Assembly (NCBI RefSeq): GCF_005503535.1
Contig: NZ_SCNN01000010.1
Span: 1 to 64,000 of the forward strand
Reading direction: 5' to 3'
From: Mesorhizobium comanense
GTDB taxonomy: Bacteria > Pseudomonadota > Alphaproteobacteria > Rhizobiales > Rhizobiaceae
Length of the DNA stretch: 64,000 nucleotides
Below are positions 45,673 through 58,685 of the stretch, piece by piece. The first letter of the stretch is position 1. Every line of letters starts with the position of its first letter. A model generated the notes under the pieces. It made no database searches, was not told the DNA's origin, and saw nothing but the letters and a program-made list of their open reading frames with translations. Both the position numbers and the translations under genes were made by a program.

Positions 45673-46760
45673 GCATCGACACCGCACCCAGCGCCACCGC
45701 GCTCGACGCCACCAGCAGCGCCGCCACGCGCCGCGACATACTGCACCGGCTGCTGATGACGCTCGGGCCCATCCTCGCCGCACTCGTCATCGCCGGCTGC
45801 ATCCTGCTTGCCGTCGGCGTCGATCCGCTCGCCTATTACGGCTATGTGCTGGAAAAGGGGCTGTTCTCGCCGCTCGGCATCCAGCAGACGCTGACGCGCA
45901 TGGCGCCGCTGCTGTTTCTCGCCGCGGGGCTTATCGTGGCCTTCCGCGCCGGCATGTGGAACCTGGGCGGCGACGGCCAGTTCCTGCTCGGCGCGGTGAC
46001 GGCGGCCGCCAGCGCGCCGGTGCTGGTCGAGATCATGCCCGCCTGGCTGGCGCTGATCTGCTCGTTCCTGATCGCCATGGTGGTGGCCATGGTCTGGTCG
46101 CTGGTGCCGGCGCTGCTGCGCGCCTACCAGGGAGTCAACGAGATCATCACCACGCTGATGATGACATTCCTCGGCACGTCGTTCGCCAATGTGCTGGTCA
46201 AGCTGGTGTTCCGCGATCCCGGCACGACAGTGCCGCAGACCCGCACCCTGCCTGTCGAAGACAGGTTGCCGCGGCTCTTCGACACGACCATCACCAGCGG
46301 CCTCTTGCTCGGCCTCGCCACGATCATCATCGTGCATCTGGTGATGACCCGCACGGCGTTCGGCCTGAAACTGCGGATCGTCGGCGCCAACCCGCGCGCG
46401 GCGGTCCATGCCGGGCTCGGCGTGCCGGGCCTGACCATTGCCGTCTTCGCCATTTCGGCGGGCCTGGCGGGCCTCGCCGGCGCCGTCGACATCATCGGCG
46501 TGCAGGGCAATGTCCGCGCCGACTGGAACCCGGCCTACGGGCTGGCGGTCATTCCGGCGGTATTCCTGGCGCGTATGAACGGCTTTGCCGCGATCGGCTT
46601 CGTGTTCCTGTTGTCGATGCTGTCGATCGGCGGTGAGAGTGCCGCGCGGCGGCTTGGCGTGCCCAATCACTTCACCCTGGTGCTGGTCTCGATCGTGCTG
46701 ATCGTGCTCGCTCTCGCCGAGTATGTCGACCACCGTTACAATCAGTCGAGAAAGGCCTGA
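45669..46760 (+). CDS. Nucleoside-type ABC importer permease 1
   Basis: A 363-residue inner-membrane permease of the BPD_transp_2 family with about nine or ten hydrophobic segments. It has 'GMWNLGGDGQFLLGAV' near residue 95, 'YQGVNEIITTLMM' near 155 and 'VGANPRAAVHAGLGV' near 240. The ATG at 45669 overlaps the ATPase stop. The first 25 residues are a Ser/Thr/Ala-rich cytoplasmic extension. It pairs with the smaller permease at 46764, as in YufP/YufQ-type systems. Confidence 0.88.
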   Translation: MSIDTAPSATALDATSSAATRRDILHRLLMTLGPILAALVIAGCILLAVGVDPLAYYGYVLEKGLFSPLGIQQTLTRMAPLLFLAAGLIVAFRAGMWNLGGDGQFLLGAVTAAASAPVLVEIMPAWLALICSFLIAMVVAMVWSLVPALLRAYQGVNEIITTLMMTFLGTSFANVLVKLVFRDPGTTVPQTRTLPVEDRLPRLFDTTITSGLLLGLATIIIVHLVMTRTAFGLKLRIVGANPRAAVHAGLGVPGLTIAVFAISAGLAGLAGAVDIIGVQGNVRADWNPAYGLAVIPAVFLARMNGFAAIGFVFLLSMLSIGGESAARRLGVPNHFTLVLVSIVLIVLALAEYVDHRYNQSRKA

Positions 46761-46763
46761 GAC

Positions 46764-48553
<1,790 letters not shown>

Positions 48554-48577
48554 GCCGCCAATCCGGAGACCAAGACC

Positions 48578-50541
<1,964 letters not shown>

Positions 50542-50593
50542 CCGCTCAGCAGTTCCGTTAACGGCTCCAAGCCGCTGCCCATGGCAGGCGAAA

Positions 50594-50615
50594 CCCGCAG
50601 CTCGACAGCTGCGGG
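50594..50615 (+). terminator. Terminator-like hairpin after the B6 cluster
   Basis: Perfect 9-bp arms CCCGCAGCT and AGCTGCGGG around CGAC, 53 bp after the pyridoxal dehydrogenase stop. It lacks a T-run, so a Rho-independent function is uncertain. Confidence 0.45.
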
Positions 50616-50818
50616 CGCGGGGCCATGTCCTTGGGGAACTGCCACGACCGCAAGACGCTGCTGCTTGGGAAGGTCAAGCTGCATCCTGGCCGCCGGCCGC
50701 GACGGGAGAATGATCCGAGCGTAGATCAAGAACCGGGAAACGGCCGATCAGCGGTTGGATCGGTTGGAGCCGAAGATCTCTGCCTCCCGGATCCAATCGA
50801 TTGTCCAGACATCCCTTA

Positions 50819-50868
50819 AACCGCCTTTGGCGGTTCCCAATAACCTCCAACTCTGCGGGAGGTTATTG
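50819..50868. repeat. Two adjacent hairpins in the non-coding stretch
   Basis: Hairpin A: AACCGCC-ttt-GGCGGTT at 50819-50835. Hairpin B: CAATAACCTCC at 50838-50848 pairing perfectly with GGAGGTTATTG at 50858-50868 around a 9-nt loop. The two are separated by 2 nt. Tandem perfect stems outside genes suggest a structured RNA or the end of a transcript. Confidence 0.6.
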
Positions 50869-51234
50869 ACCCTGTGCTTTTACGCAAACCCGGGCTCAAG
50901 CCGTTTCACCTTTCCTGGAGCACGCCGTGGGAACAAGGATCGGAGATGCCCGTTTTGAATCTGGTTTGTGCTTGGCGTGATTTTGATGCCTTCCGTGAAC
51001 GAGACGGTTCTTCAACAGCCTGCTGGAGATCGAAACCGATCAAGCCCCGGTAGATTCTCGTCCAGGCGAGCGAACGCTGACCTTAGGTAAAGCATAGGGC
51101 CGGCGTGGCTTGGCATCGTCCTATTCTGCTTTGGTCGTTCGGGGCTTCGTGTACTTTCGTACCACATCTATTGTATATCAGAGGGAACGAAATTAACGAT
51201 ACAACACTTTGATTGGAGGCAAGGGGAACGCTGA

Positions 51235-51432
51235 ATGGCGAAGTTCAACTTCGAGGGGCCACCCGTGGGGGACGCCGTCGATATATCGGCCGAATGCCAG
51301 GGTCAGCTGCTGCCTCTCGTGCGTGAAATCGTCCAGGCCGCGGTTTCGTCCGGCTGGAACCAGGACGACGTTCTTCTGGCTTTTGTCGAACTGACTTGGG
51401 ACCTCTACGAGAAACGTCGCGGCGATCTGTAA
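51235..51432 (+). CDS. Small hypothetical protein (65 aa)
   Basis: A 65-residue ORF preceded by a GGAGG/GGGGAA ribosome region. The translation looks like a real folded peptide: a polar N-terminus, then a helical stretch 'LLPLVREIVQAAVSSGWNQDDVLLAFVELTWDLYEKRR' in parts with regular hydrophobic spacing. No signal peptide or known family is evident. A helix-turn-helix-like or protein-interaction role is possible. It is isolated, with about 690 bp and 370 bp of non-coding sequence on its two sides. Confidence 0.6.
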   Translation: MAKFNFEGPPVGDAVDISAECQGQLLPLVREIVQAAVSSGWNQDDVLLAFVELTWDLYEKRRGDL

Positions 51433-51801
51433 GCGCGCGCCGCGAGGTTGCTGGCCTCATGCCGCGCCGTTGCCCGTCGTCGATCCTGGTGGCACGCAAA
51501 GCTGTGGATTTGGGGAGGTGCGCACCCGGCCGGTATGTCAGCGTTTGACAGTCGATGCGAAACGCGGAATCGACCGTACCAGGGTTGATGCACGGAACTG
51601 TTGCATGGCGAAGACTCGTCACACTATGAAATAGAATGCTCGCCAACTCCCTCTCTCGGTCATTTTTTCTTTCTTTTCCCGAATAAAAATTTTTCTTTGC
51701 GCGTGGAAGTTCTTCCCTAGTCCAGGCGCGTGCGTTAGGTTGTCTTCGGGTCGGGCCAAAGGGGGATTTTCAGCGACAGCAAGGCGGCTGAGGCGACGCG
51801 T
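51433..51801. other. Intergenic region before the AraC regulator
   Basis: 369 bp without a convincing gene. It includes an AT-rich patch at about 51660-51700 (AATAAAAATTTTTC) that may belong to the promoter of the AraC gene at 51802. Nothing else was recognised. Confidence 0.5.
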
Positions 51802-52719
51802 ATGAAAAATGCGGACGAGGCTCGGGAAAGCGGCGTTTCCCAGGGCGTCGATCGGGCAGCCCGATACGTCTTGGACATCATTCCAGAAAGCGCTGGCCCC
51901 AGAAGAGCCACAGCGCGCGGAAGCGTCATTTATTCTGTCCGCGGTCCTGGATCGCAGACGTTCCTGGCCAGAGAACATTCCACAGGAATTGTGCTGAAGC
52001 CGGGACGCAAATTCAGAGCCTCGCTCGGCAGCGACAGGATCACTGAGTACGATGCGCCGGTCGGGTGCCTCGTCATCAATCCCGCTGGCGTCGACAGCAG
52101 CCTTGCCTGGTCGCAGACCCGGGAAAACGCCGTCATTTCAATATCCCCGGAAGCGCTTTCGGAACTGGCGGCTCATGAGTTCGATTGCGCCGATACGGAG
52201 CTCGAGCCGCCCGCGTTCGGCACGGTCGACTTGCGGGCTCTCAATATAGCCCAGATGATCACGGCGGAACTGACCGCGACGCTTCCTCCCAACGAACTCT
52301 ACCTGGACTCGTTGCTGACCGTATTCGGTGTTCATCTGCTGCGCACCTACACAAGCCGCAGCAGGCAGGCCGCGTCGCCCAAGGGCGGGCTCTCTTCCGT
52401 CGGCGCCCGACGCGTGCGCGAGTACCTGGACGAAAACTTCATGCGAAAGGTCATGGTGGCCGAACTGGCGTCGGTCGCCGGGGTTTCACCGAACCATTTC
52501 ATAGCAAGGTTCGCAAGGACGTTCGGCATGCCGCCGCATCGCTATCTGATCAACCTGCGCCTGGACCTGGCGGAGAAGCTGCTCGTCGATGGCGAGCTCG
52601 CGATTGCCGAAGTCGCCTACCTCGCCGGATTTTCGGATCAGAGCCATTTGGCCGCTACCATGAAGAAATACAGGGGCAGAACACCAACCATGACCGGATA
52701 TGCGCCGGGCAGAAACTGA
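51802..52719 (+). CDS. AraC-family transcriptional regulator
   Basis: A 305-residue regulator. The C-terminal AraC DNA-binding domain (about residues 200-300) has two helix-turn-helix units: 'MVAELASVAGVSPNHFIARFARTFGMPPHRYL' in parts and 'AIAEVAYLAGFSDQSHLAATMKKYRGRTP' in parts. The N-terminal about 190 residues form an unrecognised, probably beta-rich sensing domain. The ribosome site is weak. A second AraC-type DNA-binding domain is encoded 290 bp downstream, and the trimeric adhesin follows. Control of the adhesin is possible but not demonstrated. Confidence 0.88.
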   Translation: MKNADEARESGVSQGVDRAARYVLDIIPESAGPRRATARGSVIYSVRGPGSQTFLAREHSTGIVLKPGRKFRASLGSDRITEYDAPVGCLVINPAGVDSSLAWSQTRENAVISISPEALSELAAHEFDCADTELEPPAFGTVDLRALNIAQMITAELTATLPPNELYLDSLLTVFGVHLLRTYTSRSRQAASPKGGLSSVGARRVREYLDENFMRKVMVAELASVAGVSPNHFIARFARTFGMPPHRYLINLRLDLAEKLLVDGELAIAEVAYLAGFSDQSHLAATMKKYRGRTPTMTGYAPGRN

Positions 52720-53011
52720 AGTTCTTATTGTAAAGCGGCAACACCCGCCGCTCGATGATCCAAGACCGGAGTTTCCTACAAAGGTTCCGGAGTTTTCCAA
52801 AATACGTCCGTCACCACTGTGCCCCAAGGCATAACGGGAGTCATTCAGAATGGCACGGAGCCTGCGCATTGTTCGTCATCTGGCCGGACTGATCGAATGA
52901 ACCGGGCCGGCGACGCAGGCACGGCCCGATCAATCACGAATTGTTTTTGCGGGGAACGGGGAGGGCGGTCTCGTCTTGAATTCCATCTGCGAAACATCAA
53001 GGGACCGAAAA

Positions 53012-53431
53012 ATGCGGTCTGATGACGGCTCTCCGGGACCGGCGTCCGGACCTGGTTCCGCACGGCGGCCGGCGCTGAACGTGAAAGGCGGGCTTCCCGC
53101 CCACAGCGCCAGCAAGGTGCAGGAATTCCTGGATCAGAACTTTGCGCGCAAGCTGGCGCTTGCCGAGATGGCTGCGGTTTGCGGGCTGTCACCCTATCAC
53201 TTCATGCGGGCTTTCTCGAGGACGTTCGGGATGCCGCCGCACCAGTATGTCCTCGATCTGCGGCTGGACTTCGCCGAAAGACTGCTTGCCGGCAGCCGCA
53301 TGGCGATCGCGGATATCGCCCATTTGGCCGGCTTCTCGAGCCAGAGCCATTTTACCACGGTGATGAAGCAATATCGGGGCGTAACGCCTTTGCAGGCGCG
53401 GGTGATGAAGGTTAATTCCAAGGATAAGTGA
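53012..53431 (+). CDS. Short AraC-type DNA-binding protein (HTH domain only)
   Basis: A 139-residue protein consisting of a 35-residue polar leader and a complete AraC double-HTH domain ('LALAEMAAVCGLSPYHFMRAFSRTFGMPPHQYV' and 'AIADIAHLAGFSSQSHFTTVMKQYRGVTP' in parts). It closely parallels the end of the gene at 51802, so the two share a recent ancestor. I start at the ATG at 53012 after AAGGGACC; a TTG 12 codons upstream is also open. It has no sensor domain, and may be a functional one-domain regulator or a decayed copy. It lies 195 bp before the adhesin gene on the same strand. Confidence 0.7.
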   Translation: MRSDDGSPGPASGPGSARRPALNVKGGLPAHSASKVQEFLDQNFARKLALAEMAAVCGLSPYHFMRAFSRTFGMPPHQYVLDLRLDFAERLLAGSRMAIADIAHLAGFSSQSHFTTVMKQYRGVTPLQARVMKVNSKDK

Positions 53432-53625
53432 TATTCTTTGCAGGTATATTTTTATTTCACCTTATAGAAGCCTATACTAAAGTAACAAATCATTAACTTC
53501 CGCTGACTTGCGAATGTTTTTTCTCGCGAAACAGCAATTTCCTGAAATACCGCGGCCAAGAATCATGTCTTTCTGACAGATGCTGGAATTGTCAGACATT
53601 TCATGCCGGCCAGCGGAGAGGGACC
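53432..53625 (+). promoter_or_regulatory. AT-rich promoter/leader region of the trimeric adhesin
   Basis: The first 100 bp are strikingly AT-rich for this genome. A TATACT box at 53473-53478 could be a -10 element, with only a weak -35 upstream. The leader contains nested inverted repeats: CTGACA (53574-53579) pairs with TGTCAG (53590-53595). ATTGTCAGACATT at 53588-53600 nearly repeats the candidate GntR operator at 33020. A strong GGAGAGGG ribosome site precedes the ATG at 53626. Confidence 0.45.
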
Positions 53626-56600
53626 ATGACCGACAATCACATCTCGAGTGGCTCGTTTGTTCGGCGTCGTGCGGCGCATTTCGCCAGGAACTGGATTGCC
53701 GGCCCTGACGGCTCCCGCACGCTCCGCCGCCGCCTGATGGCGACGCTGCGCATGGCGCATCGCGTGCTTGGCATGCGTCGCAAGGGCCGTGGGCTCGGCA
53801 TGCTCGGCGTTGGGGCGTCCGCCAGCGCAATTCTGGCGGCGGCGGCCGCGTTCGCCGTCGTTGTGGCCGCGACCTCCGTCGCGAGTGCTACCACCGTTAC
53901 CCTTGGCGGGGCGACAACCGGCGGCGCAGGTTCGCAAGTCGGTATTGGAACTGGTGCCCAGGCGGTCGCCAGCGGTACCGGCGGCTCACCGATCGCCATC
54001 GGCAACAACGCCAACGCTAGCGGAACCGCTCCCGTAGGGTTTACTTTCGAAGCGACCGCGATTGGCAATGGGGCGACCGCCACCGGAGCTTGGTCCTCCG
54101 CCGTTGGTACGACCGCATCCGCGACCGGGACCGGCTCCAGTGCTTTCGGCACGTCCGCCGCGGCAACCGCCGGTCAGACCACCGCAATCGGCAATGGGGC
54201 GACTGCTTCTGTTCTGGAGGCGACCGCGGTCGGTTATTCGGCCAATGCGTCGGGACAATACACCGTGGCTCTCGGCCGTGGTGCGGCGGCCTCGGGCACG
54301 GGCGGAGCCATGGCACTTGGCGCCGGTACGGTCTCGAGTGGCGTCAATTCGGTCGCGCTCGGCGTCAACGCCAATGCCACTGGAGCCGGCGCCAACGCTT
54401 TGGGCACGTTCTCCGTCGCCTCGGGAGGGAATTCCACTGCCGTCGGCACCAGCTCCTTGGCCAGCGCCAACTATGCCACGGCCGTAGGCTGGGCATCCGT
54501 CGCCAACAAGGATAGTGCCGTTGCCATGGGCAAGTCGGCCAGCGCGACAGGGCTGAACTCGACAGCACTCGGCTCCAGTACCAATGCCTCTGCCGATTTC
54601 GCATTGGCGTTGGGCAACCAGGCTGTGTCGAGCGGAGTGGGCTCGGTGGCAGCAGGCTCGGGAGCCCAGGCCACGGACGTTTCCGCCATCGCACTCGGCA
54701 ACAACGCCACGGCGACCGCTGCGAACGCAAGTGCGCTGGGATTGGGCGCCACTGCGAGCGGTGTAGACGGTACGGCGGTTGGCAAGCAAGCCAATGCGAG
54801 CGCGCAAGACGCCATCGCCATGGGTACGACCTCAAAGGCGAGTGGCACAGCCAGCACAGCGGTTGGCAACACGGCCGTCGCCAGCGGCGTAAACGCTTCC
54901 TCGTTCGGGTCCGGAGCAATCGCGGCAGGAGATAATTCTCTAGCAGCTGGGGTCAGTGCCAATGCTGGCGGCGCAGGCAGTACCGCGCTCGGCATCGGCG
55001 CCAATGCGTCGGCGACGAGCGCCATCGCTGTCGGCAACAATGCCAAGGCGGATTCCGCCGAAGCGGTCGCCATGGGCACGAATGCGGTGGCAACCGGCGG
55101 CAAATCCGTCTCCATCGGCTCCGGCAACACCGCCTATGGCGACGGCGCGGTGTCCATCGGCGACCCCAGCTACGCCAGCGGCACCGGCGCCTTTACCGGC
55201 GGCGCCAACAACATCGCCAACAGCGACGGCACGGCAACGGCCACCGCAGCCAATATGGCCAACGGCGCCGTCGCCATCGGCAACAACAACAAGGCGATCG
55301 GACAGGGCTCCGTCGCGCTGGGCAACGGCTCCACCGCGGGCGCCGCCGGCCTTGCCGGCAATGTCGCGCTGGGCAATGGCGCCTCAGCGGCGGCAAGCTC
55401 CGGCGACGTGGCGCTGGGCTCCGGCTCGGTGACCACGGCGGCGGTCGGTACGGCAAGCGGCGTGGTCAACGGCACAACCTACGCCTTCCAGGGCACCAAC
55501 CCGGCCTCGACGGTCAGCATCGGCGCGTCAGGCGCCGAACGCACCCTTACCAATCTGGCGGCAGGGCGGATCAGCCAGACATCCACCGACGCGGTCAACG
55601 GCTCGCAGCTCTTCGCCACCAACCAGGCGGTCGATGCCATCGGCGCCGTCGTCAACAACATCAATGTCGGCGGCGGCATCAAGTATTTCCACGCCAACTC
55701 CACCCTGCCGGATTCCCAGGCCCTGGGAACCAATTCCGTCGCTGTCGGTCCGAATGCCGTGGCCAACAATGCCGGCGACGTAGCGATCGGTCTGAATTCG
55801 GCGTCGGGAGCCACGACCAATGTCGGCGGAGCCACGATCGGCGGCACTGCCTACACCTTCGCCGGCGCCACGCCGGCCGGCGCGTTCTCGGTCGGCTCGG
55901 TTGGCGCCGAGCGCCAGATCCAGAACGTCGCGGCCGGACAGTTGAACGGAGGCTCCACCGACGCGGTCAACGGCTCGCAGCTCTTCGCCACCAACCAGCA
56001 GGTGACGGCCAACACCACCGCCATCAACAATATCGGCGGCTCCGTCACCAATCTCGGCAACACCGTCAACAACATCGCCGGCGACACGTCGACGGCCTAC
56101 ACCGACGCCAATGGCGTGGGCATACGCTATGCCCGTACCAACGAGGCAGGCCTTGCGCAGACCGATTCCTTCGCGCAAGGGGTCGGCTCCACCGCTGTCG
56201 GCTATCAGGCGACCGCGAGCGGGGACAGCGCGCTGGCCCTTGGCCGCGGCACCCAGGCCAGCATAGACGGCGGCGTGGCGCTCGGTTCGGGTTCGGTTTC
56301 CGACCGGCCGATCGCACCCGCCTCCGGGCAACTGCCCGCCGGCCCATCCAACTTCATCCAATACAACACCACCGACAAGGCGCTGCTCGGCGCCGTGTCG
56401 GTCGGCACCGCCACGTCCTACCGGCAGATCACCAATGTCGCCGACGGCACGCAGGACCAGGATGCGGTGACGGTGCGCCAGCTCGCTGGCGCCATCGCTT
56501 CCGTATCGGCGACTTCGACCAAGTATTTCCATGCCAATTCGACGGCCGCCGACTCGCTGGCGGTCGGCGCGGAATCGGTGGCGGTCGGCCCGAAGACGGT

Positions 56601-58107
56601 GGTCAACGGCGACAACGGCATCGGTATCGGCAACGGCGCCATCGTCGACCAGACCGCGCCCGGCGGCACGGCCATCGGCCAGAACGCCCATGTCATGCTG
56701 GCCGATGGCCTTGCGTTCGGCACCAATTCGCTCGCGTCCGGCATCCAGTCGGTGGCGCTCGGCGCCGGCGCCCAAAGCACCTTCATCAACAGCGTGGCGC
56801 TGGGCGCGCAATCCATCACCTCGGTCGGCGCCCAGACGGGCTACACGGCCTTTGCCCTGACCGCCCCGCAGACCTCGGTCGGCGAGGTCTCGATCGGCTC
56901 CGCCGGGGCCGAACGCAAGCTCACCAATGTCGCGGCTGGCTCGGCCAATACCGATGCCGTCAACGTCTCGCAGCTTCGCGGCGTGTCGCAAAACGTCGCC
57001 AACCTGTTCGGCGGCAGCACCACGGTCAATCCAGACGGATCGATCACCGGACCGACCTATACCATCCAGGGCAACAACTACTCGACCGTCTATGACGGGT
57101 TCACGGCCGTGAACAACGCCCTGACCAACATCAACAATGGCGGCGGCATCAAGTATTTCCATGCCAATTCGACGCTGGCCGACTCGACCGCCAGCGGCAC
57201 GGACAGCGTCGCGATCGGGCCGGCCAGCGTGGCCAGCGGCACCAACAGCCTCGCCGCCGGCAATGGCTCGACCGCCACGGGGCAAGGTGCGGTGGCGCTC
57301 GGCCAAGGCGCCAAGGCCAACAACGCCAATGATGTGGCGCTCGGTTCCGGTTCGGTGACGCAGACCGCCGTCGGCACGTCGAGCACCGTCATCAACGGCA
57401 AGACCTACACTTTTGCCGGCACCAACCCGATCGGCACCGTCAGCGTCGGCAGTGCCGGCGCCGAGCGCACGATCACCAATGTCGCCGCGGGACAGATCAA
57501 CGCCGGCAGCACCGATGCGATAAACGGCTCCCAGCTCTACGCCACCAACACGGCGGTCGAGGACCTGAAATCGGGCCTCGGGTCGCTGACCCAGAATGCT
57601 GTCGTTTATGACACCAATCCGGACGGCAGCAAGAAAAACAGCATCACGCTGCAGGGTGGCGACGTCAACGCGCCGGTGGTCATCTCCAATGTCGGCCCCG
57701 GCGTCGCCGGCACCGACGCGGTCAACGTCAACCAGCTGAACCAGGGGCTGGCCACGAGCATCAACACGTCCAACACCTACACCGACAAGGTGGCGGCCAC
57801 GACGTTGCAGCAGGCCAACACCTATACCGACCAGAAGCTCAGTCAGCTCAATTCCGACATCGGCGGCATACGCGACGAAGCTCGGCAGGCGGCGGCAATC
57901 GGCCTCGCGGCTGCCTCGTTGCGCTATGATGACCGGCCCGGAAAATTCAGCGTCGCGGCAGGTGGCGGCTTCTGGCGGGACGCTGGCGCCTTCGCCTTCG
58001 GCGCCGGCTACACCAGCGAGGACGGCCGTATCCGCGGCAATGTCTCGGGCACGGCCGCGGGCGGCAATGTCGGCGTCGGCGCCGGCATCAGCTTCACATT
58101 GAACTGA
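53626..58107 (+). CDS. Trimeric autotransporter adhesin (YadA-like)
   Basis: A 1493-residue surface adhesin. The N-terminus is a long, Arg-rich extended signal sequence, with the hydrophobic core at about residues 60-88 ending A-S-A. It continues into a very long YadA-head region of 14-residue beta-roll repeats (S-x-A-x-G-x-x-A-x-A pattern, about 100-620). Several neck/connector motifs follow ('GAERTLTNLAAG', 'STDAVNGSQLFATN', 'TDAVNVSQL'), interspersed with three 'KYFHANST' head blocks. The last about 65 residues form a YadA membrane anchor, beginning near 'ARQAAAIGLAAASLRYDDRPGK' in parts and ending 'GAGISFTLN'. It trimerises in the outer membrane and probably binds host or abiotic surfaces. 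Four small genes follow at once, suggesting an adhesin operon. Confidence 0.95.
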   Translation: MTDNHISSGSFVRRRAAHFARNWIAGPDGSRTLRRRLMATLRMAHRVLGMRRKGRGLGMLGVGASASAILAAAAAFAVVVAATSVASATTVTLGGATTGGAGSQVGIGTGAQAVASGTGGSPIAIGNNANASGTAPVGFTFEATAIGNGATATGAWSSAVGTTASATGTGSSAFGTSAAATAGQTTAIGNGATASVLEATAVGYSANASGQYTVALGRGAAASGTGGAMALGAGTVSSGVNSVALGVNANATGAGANALGTFSVASGGNSTAVGTSSLASANYATAVGWASVANKDSAVAMGKSASATGLNSTALGSSTNASADFALALGNQAVSSGVGSVAAGSGAQATDVSAIALGNNATATAANASALGLGATASGVDGTAVGKQANASAQDAIAMGTTSKASGTASTAVGNTAVASGVNASSFGSGAIAAGDNSLAAGVSANAGGAGSTALGIGANASATSAIAVGNNAKADSAEAVAMGTNAVATGGKSVSIGSGNTAYGDGAVSIGDPSYASGTGAFTGGANNIANSDGTATATAANMANGAVAIGNNNKAIGQGSVALGNGSTAGAAGLAGNVALGNGASAAASSGDVALGSGSVTTAAVGTASGVVNGTTYAFQGTNPASTVSIGASGAERTLTNLAAGRISQTSTDAVNGSQLFATNQAVDAIGAVVNNINVGGGIKYFHANSTLPDSQALGTNSVAVGPNAVANNAGDVAIGLNSASGATTNVGGATIGGTAYTFAGATPAGAFSVGSVGAERQIQNVAAGQLNGGSTDAVNGSQLFATNQQVTANTTAINNIGGSVTNLGNTVNNIAGDTSTAYTDANGVGIRYARTNEAGLAQTDSFAQGVGSTAVGYQATASGDSALALGRGTQASIDGGVALGSGSVSDRPIAPASGQLPAGPSNFIQYNTTDKALLGAVSVGTATSYRQITNVADGTQDQDAVTVRQLAGAIASVSATSTKYFHANSTAADSLAVGAESVAVGPKTVVNGDNGIGIGNGAIVDQTAPGGTAIGQNAHVMLADGLAFGTNSLASGIQSVALGAGAQSTFINSVALGAQSITSVGAQTGYTAFALTAPQTSVGEVSIGSAGAERKLTNVAAGSANTDAVNVSQLRGVSQNVANLFGGSTTVNPDGSITGPTYTIQGNNYSTVYDGFTAVNNALTNINNGGGIKYFHANSTLADSTASGTDSVAIGPASVASGTNSLAAGNGSTATGQGAVALGQGAKANNANDVALGSGSVTQTAVGTSSTVINGKTYTFAGTNPIGTVSVGSAGAERTITNVAAGQINAGSTDAINGSQLYATNTAVEDLKSGLGSLTQNAVVYDTNPDGSKKNSITLQGGDVNAPVVISNVGPGVAGTDAVNVNQLNQGLATSINTSNTYTDKVAATTLQQANTYTDQKLSQLNSDIGGIRDEARQAAAIGLAAASLRYDDRPGKFSVAAGGGFWRDAGAFAFGAGYTSEDGRIRGNVSGTAAGGNVGVGAGISFTLN

Positions 58108-58114
58108 GGCGCGA

Positions 58115-58672
58115 ATGAAAGGACTTGCCGCACTGACGTGCCTGGTGCTGTGCGGCGGTCTCGCACCGGCTGCCGGGCAGGTTGCCTCGCCGTACCGGAT
58201 CAAGCCTTCGGACGTGGCGCTGCCCCCCGAGGTGAAGCTCGGCGACTATCAGCGGACCATCCGTCCGTTCGAGAACTGGACGCTGATCTGCGACGAGAAC
58301 CTCAAGGCCCGCAAGAAGGTCTGCAATGTCTCGCAGGTGATCGAGGATACCTCGGGCAGGATGGCCTTCAGCTGGTCGCTTGCGGCCACGCAGGACGGCA
58401 AGCCCTACATGATCCTGCGCACCGCGCCCAATGCCAGGAGCGATGGCCTGGTGTCGCTGAAGTTCGATGGGCGCAGCCAGGCGATAGACGTTCATCTGAA
58501 CGGCTGCAACGAGATGGTCTGTGTCGGCATGCTGCCGGTCGGGCCGGTCATGCGCCAGCAGATCTCGCAGAATGCGACGCCGGCGATCTCCTATCCGACC
58601 GTCGACGGCAAGACGGTCACCGTGACCGCAACGCTCAAGGGGCTGTCGGCAGCCCTTTCGCCACTCAAATAA
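58115..58672 (+). CDS. IalB-like exported protein (invasion associated locus B family)
   Basis: A 185-residue exported protein. A signal peptide (residues 1-21, ending P-A-A-G) is followed by a domain with the four-cysteine pattern of IalB proteins. This is 'WTLICDENLKARKKVCNVSQ' in parts near residues 47-66 and 'LNGCNEMVCVGML' near 128-140, probably two disulfides. IalB is linked to erythrocyte invasion in Bartonella, and homologues are widespread in free-living alphaproteobacteria without a known molecular role. It starts 7 bp after the adhesin stop. A periplasmic or outer-membrane-associated helper of the adhesin is a reasonable hypothesis. Confidence 0.8.
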   Translation: MKGLAALTCLVLCGGLAPAAGQVASPYRIKPSDVALPPEVKLGDYQRTIRPFENWTLICDENLKARKKVCNVSQVIEDTSGRMAFSWSLAATQDGKPYMILRTAPNARSDGLVSLKFDGRSQAIDVHLNGCNEMVCVGMLPVGPVMRQQISQNATPAISYPTVDGKTVTVTATLKGLSAALSPLK

Positions 58673-58685
58673 CCGGGGCAGTACA

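Larger units (their letters stand above)
50542..51234. other. Non-coding stretch after the B6 cluster
   Basis: This 693-bp stretch has only short, unconvincing open frames. It contains three clear inverted repeats (listed separately) and a locally AT-rich segment at about 51150-51220 just before the small gene at 51235. I see no tRNA, transposase or recognisable remnant. It may be a recombination scar or a region with small RNAs. Confidence 0.55.

Noticed and set aside
50625..50958. Two short ORFs in the non-coding stretch after the B6 cluster
   Set aside because: Poor ribosome sites, unlikely amino-acid composition and overlap with hairpins; no folded character.
55528..58203. 891-residue antisense open frame under the trimeric adhesin
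   Set aside because: The sense strand encodes a clear YadA-like head, necks and anchor. The antisense product is low-complexity and has no recognisable domain.
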